Source of the DNA: Mycogone perniciosa
Taxonomy: Eukaryota; Ascomycota; Sordariomycetes; Hypocreales; Hypocreaceae
Length of the DNA: 64,000 bases
Direction: 5' to 3'
Assembly: GCA_025331125.1 (NCBI GenBank)
Contig: JAOALB010000163.1
Location: 1-64,000 of the forward strand
Below the pieces are notes generated by a model. It was not told the DNA's origin and searched no databases. It worked only from the letters and a program-made list of their open reading frames with translations. Numbering within the stretch: position 1 is the first letter of the stretch; each line of letters begins with the position of its first letter. The position numbers and the translations under genes were made by a program. Positions 22,461 to 35,400 of the stretch are shown here, one piece after another.

Positions 22461-24510
22461 TTTATATATTATAAATATCCTTTATTTATCTTTATTTATA
22501 TTAAACGAAATGTTTTTATATTAAACTATTTTATCTTTAAGGTTAATTTAGCTATTTAAGCTACTATAATATAAGAAAAGTATATATACCTTTTATTATA
22601 AAGCTTTCCTATTAGTTACCTTATATTATTAAAGTATACCTTATAGTATTTCTATTTCCCTTTTTTATTAAACTTATATATAAATATTTCTTTATTAAAT
22701 ATGGGCTTTAAATATACTATTAATTATCTCTTTTTAAATATTTGATTTATATAATATATTAATTTCCTTTTATATAGCTTTAGGAAATTACTCCTTTAAT
22801 AAATAGTTTTTAACTCTTTTTAACTATTTAATAGTTTTACTAGCTCTTTTAAATATACTATTAAGTTTAATAAAGCTATATTAAGCCTTTAAGTAATCCT
22901 TGAACTCTAGGCTGCTATAAATATTATATAGACTATTTAAAGGGTATTTTAAATATTATTTAGTATACTTTATTAATTCTGCAATAAATATATATTTATT
23001 ATTTTAAAAGAACCAACTATTATTAAATCTATTTTACTTTAATTACTTTAAAATATTTTCTTTCTCTTTTAAAAAATAATTATTAGCTATTTTTATTAAA
23101 ATATCTTTATATAGTTTTATACTTTTATAGTATTATAAACCTTCCCTATTACTTTATATAACTTTATTTATTAATAAAACTATCCTTTTAATTTATTTGT
23201 TTATAATAGTAGGTTTATTTAATAATTCCTTTATATTTTAAATATTCTGTCTTTATTAGTTTTATTTATTCTTTAACTATAAAAGATTACTTTTATGAAT
23301 TTATTATACTAATTAATCCTTTCCTTTTTTATATATTGTTTTCAATAGTAAAAAGCTTATAAAAGTATATTTTAACCTCTTATTTTATATATTTTTAAAT
23401 TTCTTTTAAAGCCTTTATAAGGTATTTAAAGTTTTATAGTAAACTAAATTTATTTATATTAATAAAGCCTTTAAATATTATTTCAATACTTTTTAATCCT
23501 TTTAACTTTATATTGTAATACCTTATTAATTCCATTATTTAAGGGATATTATATAAATATACTATAAATATAAAGTTAAGTCTTTTTTCCTTTTCTTTAA
23601 ATGTAATATTATTAAACAGCTTTTAAATTTTAATAATTAATAGCCTTTTTACATTATTAAGCTTAAAATCATAAAATTTACTTTTATTAAACTTTATATT
23701 CTTTATTATAATAACTCCTTTAAATTAAAGGATTTATACTTATTATATATTTATAGTAAAATAATTAAGTAAACTATTTTATTTCCCTTTCAAGTTTTAT
23801 TTTAAACTTTTATTTATTTTACTTTACTTTATCGTTTTATATAAATATATAAATACCGTAATTATATATAGAAAAGCTACTTTAATTAAGATTTAAGTCT
23901 ATATTATACCTTGTTATTAAAATAATTATATAACTATAAAACTATAATATTAAAGTATTCATAAATAATAATTCTCTTTTTTAATATAAAAGGCTAATAT
24001 TAACTAACTATACTATAGCTATTATATTCTTAACCTATAAAACTTTAATAGCTTTACTTGATAAAATAATTTAATTAATTCCATAGTAACCTTTTTTATT
24101 AATATATTTAATTCTGTTATTTAGTGTATAAATATTAAAGGAAAAGCATTTAAATATAATTCTTTATACCTATACGTCCTTTAATACTTTATATATCCTT
24201 TTACCTTTATAATAAAACTTTTATTATTGTAGTAATAATAATATATAAATATATTATATTGCCTTTTAACTTTACTATTAAAATCAAATAATATATTTAT
24301 TATAATTAGCCTTCTCTTTACTTATAATAAAGCTTTTATTTACCTATTATATTTATCCTTTAATAATAGTAATTATTTATTACTACTATTTCTTTTATAA
24401 TTTTATAAATCCTATTAGGTATAGTAAAATAGTTTTAAAGACTTATATTTAAATAAGTATTTAAAAATAAATGAAATTATATATATAAAACTATAAGCTT
24501 TATTATAAAT
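22461..24510. other. AT-rich sequence, probably upstream part of the old copia remnant
   Basis: 2 kb without open frames. Being on the 5' side of a minus-strand RT, it should hold integrase and gag remnants, but no motif could be read with confidence. Confidence 0.3.
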
Positions 24511-24782
24511 GGTAATGAAGTGCAGTATAGCTATAGAGACTATAAAGAGGATAGGAATCAAGCTTGATTTCATAAAAGAATATACTGTAATAGCTTTACT
24601 ATATATATATATAGTTAATATAAAGAAAAGGCAGAATATATATACTATAAACGCTTATATAGTCTAATATATCGTTTATATAATATATATATTAGCTTAT
24701 ATTTACTATATATATAAATAAAAGCTCTTTAATATTAATAAGCGCTAATAAACAGTAAATCTTTAGCCTACTTAACCTAATA
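24511..24782 (-). repeat. 3' LTR of copia copy 2
   Basis: 272 bp, aligned throughout with the other copia LTRs (aagtgcagtatagc start, cttaacctaata end). It is more AT-rich than the LTRs of copy 1. Confidence 0.9.
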
Positions 24783-25108
24783 TACCCCGTAATTAATAAA
24801 GCTATTCCTAATACTTTATTAACTATTATCCTAGTTTATTTATAGTATTATAACTATCTGGCCACGCTTTTAAAGCCTTTATTATTTAATTAAACGCTCT
24901 TTTATTATAAATATATATTAATATTTTATTATCAAGGTAAAAGGGATATTAATACTATAGCTATTATTAATCTATAATAATAAGATATTAAATAATAAAG
25001 CTTTTTAAATAAGTAAAATAATTTTAAATAGTTAAAATAAATATATTAACTGCCTTTTAGCTTTATTTCCTACTTTTTTTCTTTAATTATTAATATTATT
25101 ATTATTAT

Positions 25109-25213
25109 TAATAGTAATATTAATAGTATTAATAGTAATATTAATAGTATTAATAGTAATATTAATAGTATTAATAGTAATATTAATAGTATTAATAGTA
25201 ATATTAATAGTAT
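25109..25213. repeat. 21-bp minisatellite, five perfect units
   Basis: Five identical tandem copies of taatagtaatattaatagtat followed by degenerate partial units. It sits where copies 1 and 3 have ATT runs. Perfect identity in a heavily mutated element means it expanded after RIP, or the unit offers no RIP target (it has no CpA or TpG). Confidence 0.9.
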
Positions 25214-25395
25214 TAATAGTATTAACAGTATTAATATAGCCTTAGTAAATATTATACTTTTCGTATATTCTTTTCATAGTATAATTTTATTAGCTAAAAA
25301 TAAAATTGCAGAATAAAAGTACTTTATTTATTAAATATAGCCGCAATTGCCCTTTAAAGGTAGCTTATTATAGCGCTGGTTATCTTTAAGCAGCT

Positions 25396-25752
25396 ACGCC
25401 TATTATTACTTTTATACTGGCTAGTCTAGCTCCTGCTTTTACTCCTGCACCTATACTAGCTAGTCTAGCTATTTAGCCTTTCTTTTATTTAAAGTTAAGG
25501 TTTACTGCAAATCGCGAGGAAGCCTTTACTAAACTATATACTGCAGTGTCTTTATTAGCTTCTATTATTACTCTAGCCCCTGCCTTTATTACTACTATTA
25601 CTACTTTAATTACTACTTTTATTACAGTTACTTTTACAGCAGTTTTTACTTTTACTTTTACTCCCGCTATTACTTTTACAGCTATACTGTTATCCCTTTT
25701 TTATAAAGGTTATTTAAAGTTAATAATTGCTAAGAAAAGAGGTTTCTTTTAA
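25396..25752 (+). pseudogene. Antisense frame in copia copy 2, one internal stop
   Basis: Counting from the ACG that replaces the ATG of copy 3, 119 codons run in one phase to a TAA at 25750-25752, interrupted by a single TAG (a CAG changed by C-to-T). The N-terminal part keeps Ala/Ser/Leu/Pro repeats like copy 3; a middle segment contains a charged stretch absent from copy 3; the C-terminus ends ILLSLFYKGYLKL, a basic tail and Phe-Phe, as in copy 1. Function unknown. The conserved phase across three copies is the main argument for a former gene. Confidence 0.5.
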
Positions 25753-25851
25753 TATATTACTATTATTTATTTTGATAATATATTATTTATTTTTATAATA
25801 TTTATTTAAGATACTTTTTAGTATATTTTATTTTTATTTTTATTATATTAC

Positions 25852-26013
25852 TATCACAGTACACGGAACAGCAGGTCAAGGTAATATCTTTATTATACCT
25901 TAAATAAGGCAAGAAGCTATAAGAATATAGTTCGGAGGTATAAGACCAAGCTATTATATAAAGACGCATATAATGCTGATAAGTTATTAAAGGGCAGGTT
26001 TAGTGCTATAATA
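25852..26013 (-). repeat. 3' LTR of Gypsy-B
   Basis: 162 bp, aligned base for base with 32292-32453; every difference I noted is a transition. The minus-strand start TATTATAGCAC corresponds to TGTTATGGCAC in the 5' LTR, showing G-to-A change at the terminal TG. Confidence 0.93.
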
Positions 26014-26028
26014 GTACCCCCCCCTTTT
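26014..26028 (-). other. Polypurine tract of Gypsy-B
   Basis: On the minus strand AAAAGGGGGGGG precedes the 3' LTR by three bases. It is the expected primer site for plus-strand DNA synthesis. A run of G offers no CpA or TpG, so it survived RIP intact. Confidence 0.8.
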
Positions 26029-26109
26029 AAACTTTATTTGCCTTTAAATAGCTATTCCAAGACTATATATATTCTAATCCTTTTATTATATTAATTCCAT
26101 TATAAGCGG

Positions 26110-29100
26110 CTACTGTATCGCGGGTCTGGCTAGTCGGTTATCTTCCTCTTCTTAACCCAGGCAGGTGGGCCGGGCTTATCGGGGTTTTTTATATAGTATT
26201 CTAAAAGGGCGGCGTCTTATCCTTTAAAGTCCTTCGCGGGTTGCCAGCTTAATATATAGTGTTTCTAAGCTATATAATAGTATAGGCTATCTTTATTATA
26301 GCAGTTAAGGATATTATTAAATTCCTACTTTTCTACTACTTTATTTATTTTATTATCTCTTTTAAGGATTTATCCCTATATATTCTTATTCTTTTATTTA
26401 TTAATAGCGTTTTATTTTAATAGATATATTTATTGGCCTGCTTTATTAACTGTTAATAGTTTAAAGAAAGAGTTATAAAATATAGGGAAAATGCAGATAT
26501 AGTTAAAGAGTTTAAGTCGGCAGGCTTAAAGGTATATATTAAGGATTTTATATAGGCCCACCTATTTATTATCTCCTTTCTTTATTAGGCGGTTTATTTT
26601 AAAGTATTTAGTCTTTAACTATACCTTTTCGCCGACAGCGAATTAATATAAGTCCTCTTTTAATATATTAGCTACAGCTTTATATTAAGCAATTAATTAT
26701 ACTGCAAAGGCTTTTAATTAATCTAGGATTTATTAAAAACGCTTAGCTATAGTGTTTACTTTATAGAAACTCTTTTTTTAGGTAATAGATAAGTTTAGCG
26801 GGCAGGGGTTTAAAGGCTTAACTTTTAGGCGTAAATAAAAACTGTAATTTGCAAAAAATAGTAAAGTTCCTATTATCTTGGATACTTAGTTATTCTAGGC
26901 AAACTCTGCGAGTGGCAACCAGTCCATTTAATTATTCTAGTAAAAACTTATAAACTGCCTAAAATACTGCTTTACTATTATATTTAGCCGTTTAGTCTAG
27001 CTATTAGTCTTTAAATAATAGGCTAAAGAATATTTAAAGTAGATTTTAAGTTATTAAAATAGCTGCTTCTAGAATTTAAATATAAACTAGGTACCCTAGT
27101 TTAATATAATTATTTCTGGGACTTTATATAAAGTATAGATGCATAAAATAAAGGCATTAGTAAATTCTTTAATATTAAATATACAAATAGCAATAAAATA
27201 GCGCATCTTTATTAAACAGTATACTACTATAAAGATATTTTTATAAACTGAGCCTTGCCAGTTATAGTTAGGCAGTAGTATAATATAGTTTACTGAGATA
27301 TTACTTTAAGCTTAAAATAATACCGGCAATAATTTCAGGAATTTTAAAGGAGCAGACCTGCTTAACTTTATTTAAAAATATAGGTTATAACCTTTAATAA
27401 AAGTATTAATATCAGCTAATATTCGCGGCTACTAGTATATACAGTTAAAAAGGTTTAGCGTTTTTACTTATCCTAGGTATCCTTTTAGCCTAGAAGAGTA
27501 TATTTAATATATAACTTATATTTTCGCTTTATTTATTAGTAAAAGGAAAAGTTATTTTTAGTAATATATTTAATTGCTGCAGATTTAAAAGTTATATATA
27601 GCTGCCTTTAAGTCACTTTAAATACTTTTAAGCTATTATTAAATAGCCAGGTCTTAAAGCGCTTATATTATAATACTTACTATATTTAATATTTTATAGG
27701 CTTTATGGATTATTCTATTAATCGATACCTTTAAGTTTAGGATTAAAGTGCTAATAGTTATAGCGAGGAGGTTTTTATTATTTATATTTCCTGTAATATT
27801 AGTATAGGTATAGGGGTTAAAGCGGCTTTCTAGGAGTAAGGTTTTTTTTCTTTCTTTTAATTGGCTATTATTTTAGTCTGACTTTATTAAGATATTTTGA
27901 AATCTCCTGCGTAACGCATTAAACTTTACTGCTTTTAACCTAAGCTAATAAATAATCTAGAAATTATACTAGGATAGGAATTTAGACTAGCAGACTTATC
28001 TTTAATTTAACGCTTTAATAATTATAAAGTATTCCAGGCTTTTATAGTCTATAATAATCTTAAATTTATTTTTTATACTTTGAAGCTTAAAGTGCTATTC
28101 TTTTAATAATTTAATAATAGCTAGCAGTTTTTTATTATAAATTTTATAATTGCATTTAGCGGGTAAATACTTTAATAAAAAATATACTACTAATTGCAGG
28201 ATACTATTTTTATTATATTAAGAGAAAATACTATTAAATGCCTAGTTTAAAGTATTTATTTTTAAAACTATCTTTTTATTATAGTTAAAGAAGGCGAGGA
28301 TTAAGGCAGTTATAAACTGGGTTTTAAGGCAGTTAAATGCAGCAGTATAAAGTTCTATCTAATTCTATAGTATATCTTTTTTTAAAAGGCTATTTAAAGG
28401 TTTATAGATATTAAAAAAGTCTTTAATAAACTGCTAATAGAAATTCGCAAAGCCTAGGAAATATTAAAGTGTGCGGAGGTTTAAAGGTCTCTTTTAACTT
28501 ATAATTACAGCCACTTTTTTAAAGTCTATTTTAATGCTATTACTTATAATAATTAGGCTAAGGTACTTTATTTTTATTATCTTAAATTCATATTTTTAAT
28601 ATTAACTTAAAGACCTATATTAATCAATTTATCTATAACTTTTTATATATATTATTAATATTCCTTTCGTATAGCTAAGTAAACTAGGATATTATTAAGG
28701 TAAACTATATAAGTTTTATTAAATAAGTTATATAAGGTATAGTTAATATAGTGTTAAAAAGAGGCTAAGGCATTGCAAAGGCTAAAAGGTATAATAAAGG
28801 TTTCAAACAGCCTAAACCAGGTTATAAAAGCTGTCTTTTATTTATATCCCTCTATAATTCTAAATTTATTAAAAGCAGCTATTATATCTAGCTTAATATA
28901 AAATCTAGTATTATATAAAGTATTTAATATTTCCTGGATTAGCGGCAATAAATAGCGATTCTTTATAGTAATATTATTAAGGCCTCAGTAATCTTAATAA
29001 ATGTAGACGCCTCTTTTAAGTTTTGCAGCGAGGAGTAAAGGGGCAGTATATCTTACTCTAAATTCCCTAATAAATCCTTTAGCTAGGTTCTTGTCTAGCC

Positions 29101-31990
29101 ATTTTCTTATAACCTAAAGTTCACTTAATAACATTAAGCAGTTCTTTTAATATAGTAATTCCTTCCTTAATAAAAGCTTAATTTTATAGTCCTATAATCT
29201 CTTAAAGGGAAGCTTATTTACTAATTATAAAAGGAAGCCAATAATTTTATTTTATAGCCAATTAAAAAGTTTCTTTTAAATATTACTTTCTATTAATTCC
29301 AGCTTTACTTCTATAAACTTATTAACATTAGACTTTAATATCCCTTAAAGGTGCTCTCTACTATAGCAGTGCGCAAAGAATTTATAAAAAGCTTAAAGCA
29401 ATAGTGCTTATACTGCTGCAAAGTTGCCTTATCTTTATAATACACTTATAAAAGTATCCTTATTAAGCTTTAATAGTTAGTATACTTTATATTCCCGCTT
29501 TTATATATCTTCTACTAAGTCTATTTAAATTAATTTTATATACTAGGCAGATAAATCTTTATAGAACTAAATAAATAATATTATAGTAGATATTTAAATA
29601 TTAATTAAATTAGGTCGCTTATATAGCGCTACCACTATAGGCTTATTAGGTATTAATACACTTAACTTAAAGAGTTATACTAGGTTATATTAGTGTAAAT
29701 ATTAACGGCTACTAGCTATAGGTATTATTAAGATTAATATTAAAGGTTTATTTAATATTATCTATACTTTAATCTCTAGTCCTTTACAGTTATTAAGTTA
29801 ATAAATGCAATAGTGATTTTGCTTTAGTATTAGTATAAGGTTAATATATAGGTCCCTTTCTCCCTGTTAAGGCATTATCTCCTCTAGTATACTCTTAATA
29901 TAGGCTTAAAACCTAACTTTCTTTTTAACTTTCTTTTTTATCCTTTTTAATATATTATTTTATTTTTTACTAGTAGTATAAAATATTAACTTTAAGTGTT
30001 TGCCTAGGATATTAATATTATATAAAATAGTTATTAGGCTAAGGATTATTAATGCAGTATAGGTTTAAAGGCAATAATTTATTAAACAGTATTATAAGTT
30101 AAAGGTAACTGTTAATATGAGCCAGTCGATATTAGGATTATATTACTATAGCTACAGTATTTTAAAGATAAAAGGGTTTTAATTTAAAAAATTAATAATA
30201 AAAAATATATATAGCTCTCTATATTCCTTTATTCCTATATCTAGGATTATATAGTTAGTAAGCTATACTGCTGCTTTACTATTAGTTACAATAAAGCTCT
30301 TTAATCTAGGCAATTATATTATTGGGATTTAAGACTTTTAAAGAAAATACTAGTTTATAAAGCTTTATACTAAGCAGCTATTATTAATAAAGGTTAATAT
30401 AGTTACTAATAAGTGCGCGAGGAATAATATAATATAGATAAATAGTAATTTGCTATCTATAGCATTTAAAATTAATAGTCTATTATTAATAATAATCTAT
30501 TATATCCATAAAGGCATTAAATTCATAAGCTATTCCAATATTCCTTTACGCTTCTTAATGCAATATTATTAAAAAGCTACTCTTTTCTATACCTTCCTAT
30601 GTCGGGAGTTATATCTTTATAGGCAAGTATATCGCTAAAGGTAACTAATCCTTTAATAAAACTAGTCTTATTGATATAGCGTAAAAATAGGTTTCTGTAA
30701 TATAATAGGTTATTTCTTTAGGCTAAGAAGTGCTAATACTGTAAGAACTAGGGAGTAGGAACTTATAATGCCGGTATACCTCTTCCCTAGCTTAAGATAT
30801 ATACCTTGCCTTAAAGCGCTGTAGTGCTATTGCCTTAATATATTCTGTATCTTAAGAAACCGCTACTATATCCCTATAGGGTTTAAAGTCTTATAGTATT
30901 AGCTTTCTGCTTTTCTATATAATTACTAACTATATATTAGCCGCTATAGTAGTAGTATAGGTTATAGAGTTATTAATATTCTTTATATTATAAAGTAAGG
31001 GATATAGTATTTAACTATATAAGATTGCCTGTATCTTTTTACTTTAAAGGGTTTAGTTCATTTTAAGGCAGGGCTTATTAAAAAGTATAGTTACTATTTA
31101 GCTTTTTAAACTTATAGTCGCTTTTAAGTTTAATATAATAGGCCTACTCTTTAAGGTTATTGTAAACTTTTTAACTAAAAGTTCTCTAAATAGATTAATT
31201 ATTTTTACTTATAGGCTTATTGCTTTTATTAATAAAGGCAGCAGCTATTTCTTTAAATACTTTAAAGTAAAAGGCATTAACCTTTTAAGTATTAGTTTTA
31301 CTGGCTTAGGCTGCCAGTTTATAGAATTTAGTAATAAAGTTCTAGAATGGCTTATTTACTATATAATAGGTATTAAACTTTTAAGTAGCGGATCGCGAAA
31401 GGTTAAAAGTTTTATACTATAAGTCTAGGAATTTAATAAAAATTTTACTACTTTTTTATTTTTATATTATATAGTTATCCTTTTTTATTATAATATAGTT
31501 AAATACCTTTTATATTAAGTTATAAGTATTACTATCTAGTTAGCTATTAATATAAAGGATATATTTATAAAAGGTATTAAAGCATTTAATATTAATTATA
31601 ATATTATATAGTATAGTAAAATGCTAGTTTATATACTTCTATTAATAGGTTTTTATATCTTTATCTTTAGCATTAAATTTATTTTTAAAGTTATTAATTT
31701 AATACTTAAAGATATTATTACTTTTAGCTTTAATAAGCTTATTAATTATATTGCTTTAGCTTTAAACTTTATATTAGGCAAGCTTTAGGTTTTTAATAAC
31801 AGTAGTATTCTCAGCCTCCTTTTATTTTAAGGCTATATTAAAGTTATACTTTTAATTTTAGAAATAGTTAAAGATAATATTAAAAAACTGCTTAAGTTTT
31901 AGTACTTAAAGCTATAGGGTTAGGTTATAGTTATTATTATAAGCTTTTAAGATAGTATAGATATAAGGCTAGTTGCAGAAGTAATTAGCG
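26110..31990 (-). pseudogene. Gypsy-B gag-pol with chromodomain, stop-ridden
   Basis: On the minus strand the RT spans about 28580-29120: 'LNNITIKNRYLLPLIQEIL', 'KLDIIAAFNKFRI', 'TAF', the segment 'IPFSLCNALASF' (28756-28791, family MPFGLCNAPATF) and the catalytic VYLNNILVY at 28691-28710, Asp-Asp changed to Asn-Asn. RNase H should lie at about 27900-28500 and integrase at about 26600-27800. The chromodomain and its tail end the protein at about 26110-26420; the tail (26110-26240) is still readable, with 'ALLEYYIKNPDKPGPPAWV', and only its TGG/CAG-type codons are turned into stops. Gag is expected at about 30500-31990. This is a chromovirus of the fungal type. Confidence 0.82.
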
Positions 31991-32291
31991 AGCCTCGCTT
32001 TTTAACTAAAGTCCCCCTTTACGCCTTCTATTCTTACTTCAGTATTCTTAAGTTAAACGCCGGCTAGGGAATTAAGTATAGGCTAAAAAGCTAGGCTAAG
32101 GTAGATTCTTTACTGCAGGGATATAGGCTTTTAGGCTTAAAGTCTCGCTATAGTCGGGGACTAGTCAATTTCCTGTAAGATATAGGGCTTTTTATAGTAT
32201 CGCGATTAGGCTGTCGGCGACTTTATTAATTCTTTTTAGGCAGGGTCGAGGGCTAAGGGTAACGGCGCAGTTATTATAAGAAGGCATAAAC

Positions 32292-32453
32292 TATTACGGC
32301 ACACAAAGCAGCAGGTTAAGGTAATATCTTTATTATACCTTAAACAAGGCAAAAAGCTATAAAAATATAGTTTAGAGGTATAGGACCAAGTTATTATATA
32401 AGGACGCATATAATGCTGATAAGTTATTAGAGGGCAGGTTTGGTGCCATAACA
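32292..32453 (-). repeat. 5' LTR of Gypsy-B
   Basis: 162 bp; minus-strand start TGTTATGGCACC. The minus-strand open frame over 32236-32454 runs through this LTR and has no protein-like features. I could not recognise a primer-binding site in the bases that follow (32260-32291). Confidence 0.93.
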
Positions 32454-32469
32454 ATTACTTTAATTGATT

Positions 32470-35400
32470 TTGTATTTAATAGTTATTTAATATTTATATT
32501 TATTATATGTTAACTTTATTAAACTATAAATAATCAAAATAATGAAATAAGTATATTATCTTTTGATTATATATTTATAAATACATGCAATTAAATAGTA
32601 ATTTAATATAAAATAGTATTATACTTTTAATTTAATTTATTAAAAGAAAAGGATTTAATTTAAATGAAATAGTTAATTGCTTTAAGCAGCTATAATTATA
32701 ATACCTTATATATATATATATATATAAAAGCTTTAAATAATTAATTATTCTAGTAATAAAGTATACTTTTTATAGTAAATAGCCTTTAAATTAAAATTAA
32801 ATAATTCTTTATATTTCTATATATTTTGTTTTAATAATGATATATTTATTAAGTTTAATAATACATTAAAGTATTTAAAGTAATATTAAAAAAAGGCTTT
32901 AATAAGCTTATTAATAAATATAAAGTTAATAAAGAAATATAAAATTAAAAATAATCCTTTTTAATATTTTTATTAAAGTAATATATTTTATATATTAAAT
33001 AATATAAATACACATTAACTTTTATATTTTCTTTAATTATAAAGTATACAGTTAATTAATTATCATAGTTTATACTTTAATAAATACTAAAACTAAGTTT
33101 TATCTTTTAAAAAAAGTAATATAAACCTATTATTCTTTTTATTCTTTAAATGAAAGTAAATAATTTAACGTTAAGTTTAAATATATTAATAATAGTTTAA
33201 TATATTCTATTTTATAAAATAAAGTTGAAAAATAAAATAATAAAATACTTTTAAAATAATCTTTTTATATTTATATTATTAATAAAAAGGTATTATTTAA
33301 AGTAGTTTAAACTTATATTTCTTTTTCTTTTTTATATTAAAAAGTTAAAAAATATTATATATATAAATAATATATAAATTAATTTATTATTTTCAATTAC
33401 TCTTTATTAAAGTTAATTAAAAACTATAATAAAGTTAAAGTATTATATATTTTATCAAATTCTATTATAATAGCTATATAAAGTATTAATTTTACTTTTT
33501 TTAACGGTATTTTAATTATTACTTTTAAAGTTTATAATATGCTTTTTTAAAGTTTTATAATCAATATTAAAATTATAAAAAGCTATATTTCTTTATTTAA
33601 CTTAAAGTATTTTATAATCTTTTTAAAATAAATTTTATAAAATAAATATATCCTTTACTTTATATAATTATAAATAACTTTAATTTTAACAAACTATTAT
33701 ATATTTCTTTTACTATAAAATCTATTATTTATATTTAAGGTATTTAATAGTTTAATATAAAAACCTTGATTATTATGATAATATATACTTAAAAGATTAT
33801 TTATATAAAATATAATTAAAATATTCTTTATATAAGATATAGTTAAAATATTCTTTATATAAAATATAATAAAAAATTGTTAAGCTTTATTAAAAAAAGG
33901 GTAAAGCTTTTTAATGCTTAGTTAACCTTTATTGCCTTTAAATTAAAAATAGTTTATTAAATTATAATCCTAGTAAATCCTTTAACTTATATAAAGCTTT
34001 AATAAACTTTAAATAAATATTTAGCAGTTTAAAACCTTTTAATAGTTTATATATAACTAGTCTTAAGTTTTTATTTTTTAAACTATTAAAAAAAGTGTTT
34101 TTAATATTATATTACTTTAATTTAAAATTAAACTTTACTATTAAAGTAATAAATATATAAAAATAATATATTATTTATATAGTTATATATATACTCTTTA
34201 TAATAAAGTACTTTTATAGGTTTTTATAGATTATAAAATACACTTTATAATACTTTCAATTCCTATTTTAATTAAATTTATAAATCAAAACTTAATATAT
34301 TAATAATAGCTTCATAATTGCCTCTAAATATAATATTTTATATTAAATCCTTTCTCTATATAAAAAGTTAATTTTATTATATATAATTGATTTAAACCTA
34401 TATTTAAATAGGTGTTTTATAAGCTTCTTTTAGTCTTTTAATAGTTTTGCTAAATCCTTTTAATAAAGGATTAATTTATTTAAAGCTATACCTTTTTTAA
34501 AAAAGGATTTATAGTTTATTACTATATTAAGTATAATAAATACTATTTTTATACTCTTGAAAATATTATTTATTAACTTTTATTAATGAAAGAAAAGTTA
34601 ATATAATATTAATTTAAAAAGCTTAATAATTATTAAGTATATATTAAGTTTATTATTTTTTCAAGTTATATTTATAGTGTATATTTTAGTTTTATATACT
34701 AGGAAATACTTATTAACCTTTTTATAGGTTATTTCCTTTAACGCTTTAAGGTTTTATAAATATTAACTATTACTTTACTATTTATGAAATTATTAGCTAG
34801 TATTACTTTAAAAGTTTACTTGTTCTATTATAAAAGTAAAGAAGCTTTTTATATATTAGTTTACCTTTAGCCTTAATAGATTTTCCTCTTCTATTAAGTA
34901 GTATACCTTTCATATATAAAGCTATTGTTTTACTTTATCCCTCTTTATACAGAAAGGTAAATTGCTTATAAAAGTATTACTTTAAGTGTCTGTTAATACA
35001 CTAATTTCTTTAAAGATTAACTGTTTTAGGGTAGCCTTTAATACTTTGGGTATAAAAGATATCTTAAAGTATATTAATAGTTTAGCCTAAATAGTTATTA
35101 AAATAATTTTAATACTTTAAAGTGTGTTTACTTTTAAAGGCAAATTCTCTGCTTTTTTATTACTTAAAAAAGCATTCTTTACTGCAGGAATATATATTAA
35201 AAAGAGTATATACTTTAATTCCTTTTCTTTAACCTCCTTAAATAGTTTATTTAATTAAATTATTGTAAATTTCTTTATAATTTCCTTTTTACTATTAAAG
35301 AAAACATTTCTATAAAATTATATATTCTTTATAATATTCACCTTTATTAAATAAACTAATTAAATATAATATATATTATTTGCAGTATATTTAATAAAAT

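Larger units (their letters stand above)
25852..32453 (-). mobile_element. Ty3/gypsy chromodomain element Gypsy-B, nested in copia copy 2
   Basis: The element is 6,602 bp with two 162-bp LTRs and a perfect 5-bp target duplication ATTAC (25847-25851 and 32454-32458). The copia sequence continues across the insertion when one ATTAC is removed, as shown by copies 1 and 3 (actatattattttaatt and tattacgttaatt at the same place). It is read on the minus strand. It keeps several GC-richer pockets, especially near its ends. Confidence 0.95.

Noticed and set aside
25109..25213. Regular repeats that could suggest a CRISPR array
   Set aside because: The 21-bp units are contiguous with no spacers, the sequence is A/T minisatellite and the genome is fungal.
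32236..32454. Minus-strand open frame of 72 codons with several Cys
   Set aside because: It starts at the 5' LTR end of Gypsy-B and covers the LTR and leader; no conserved protein features.
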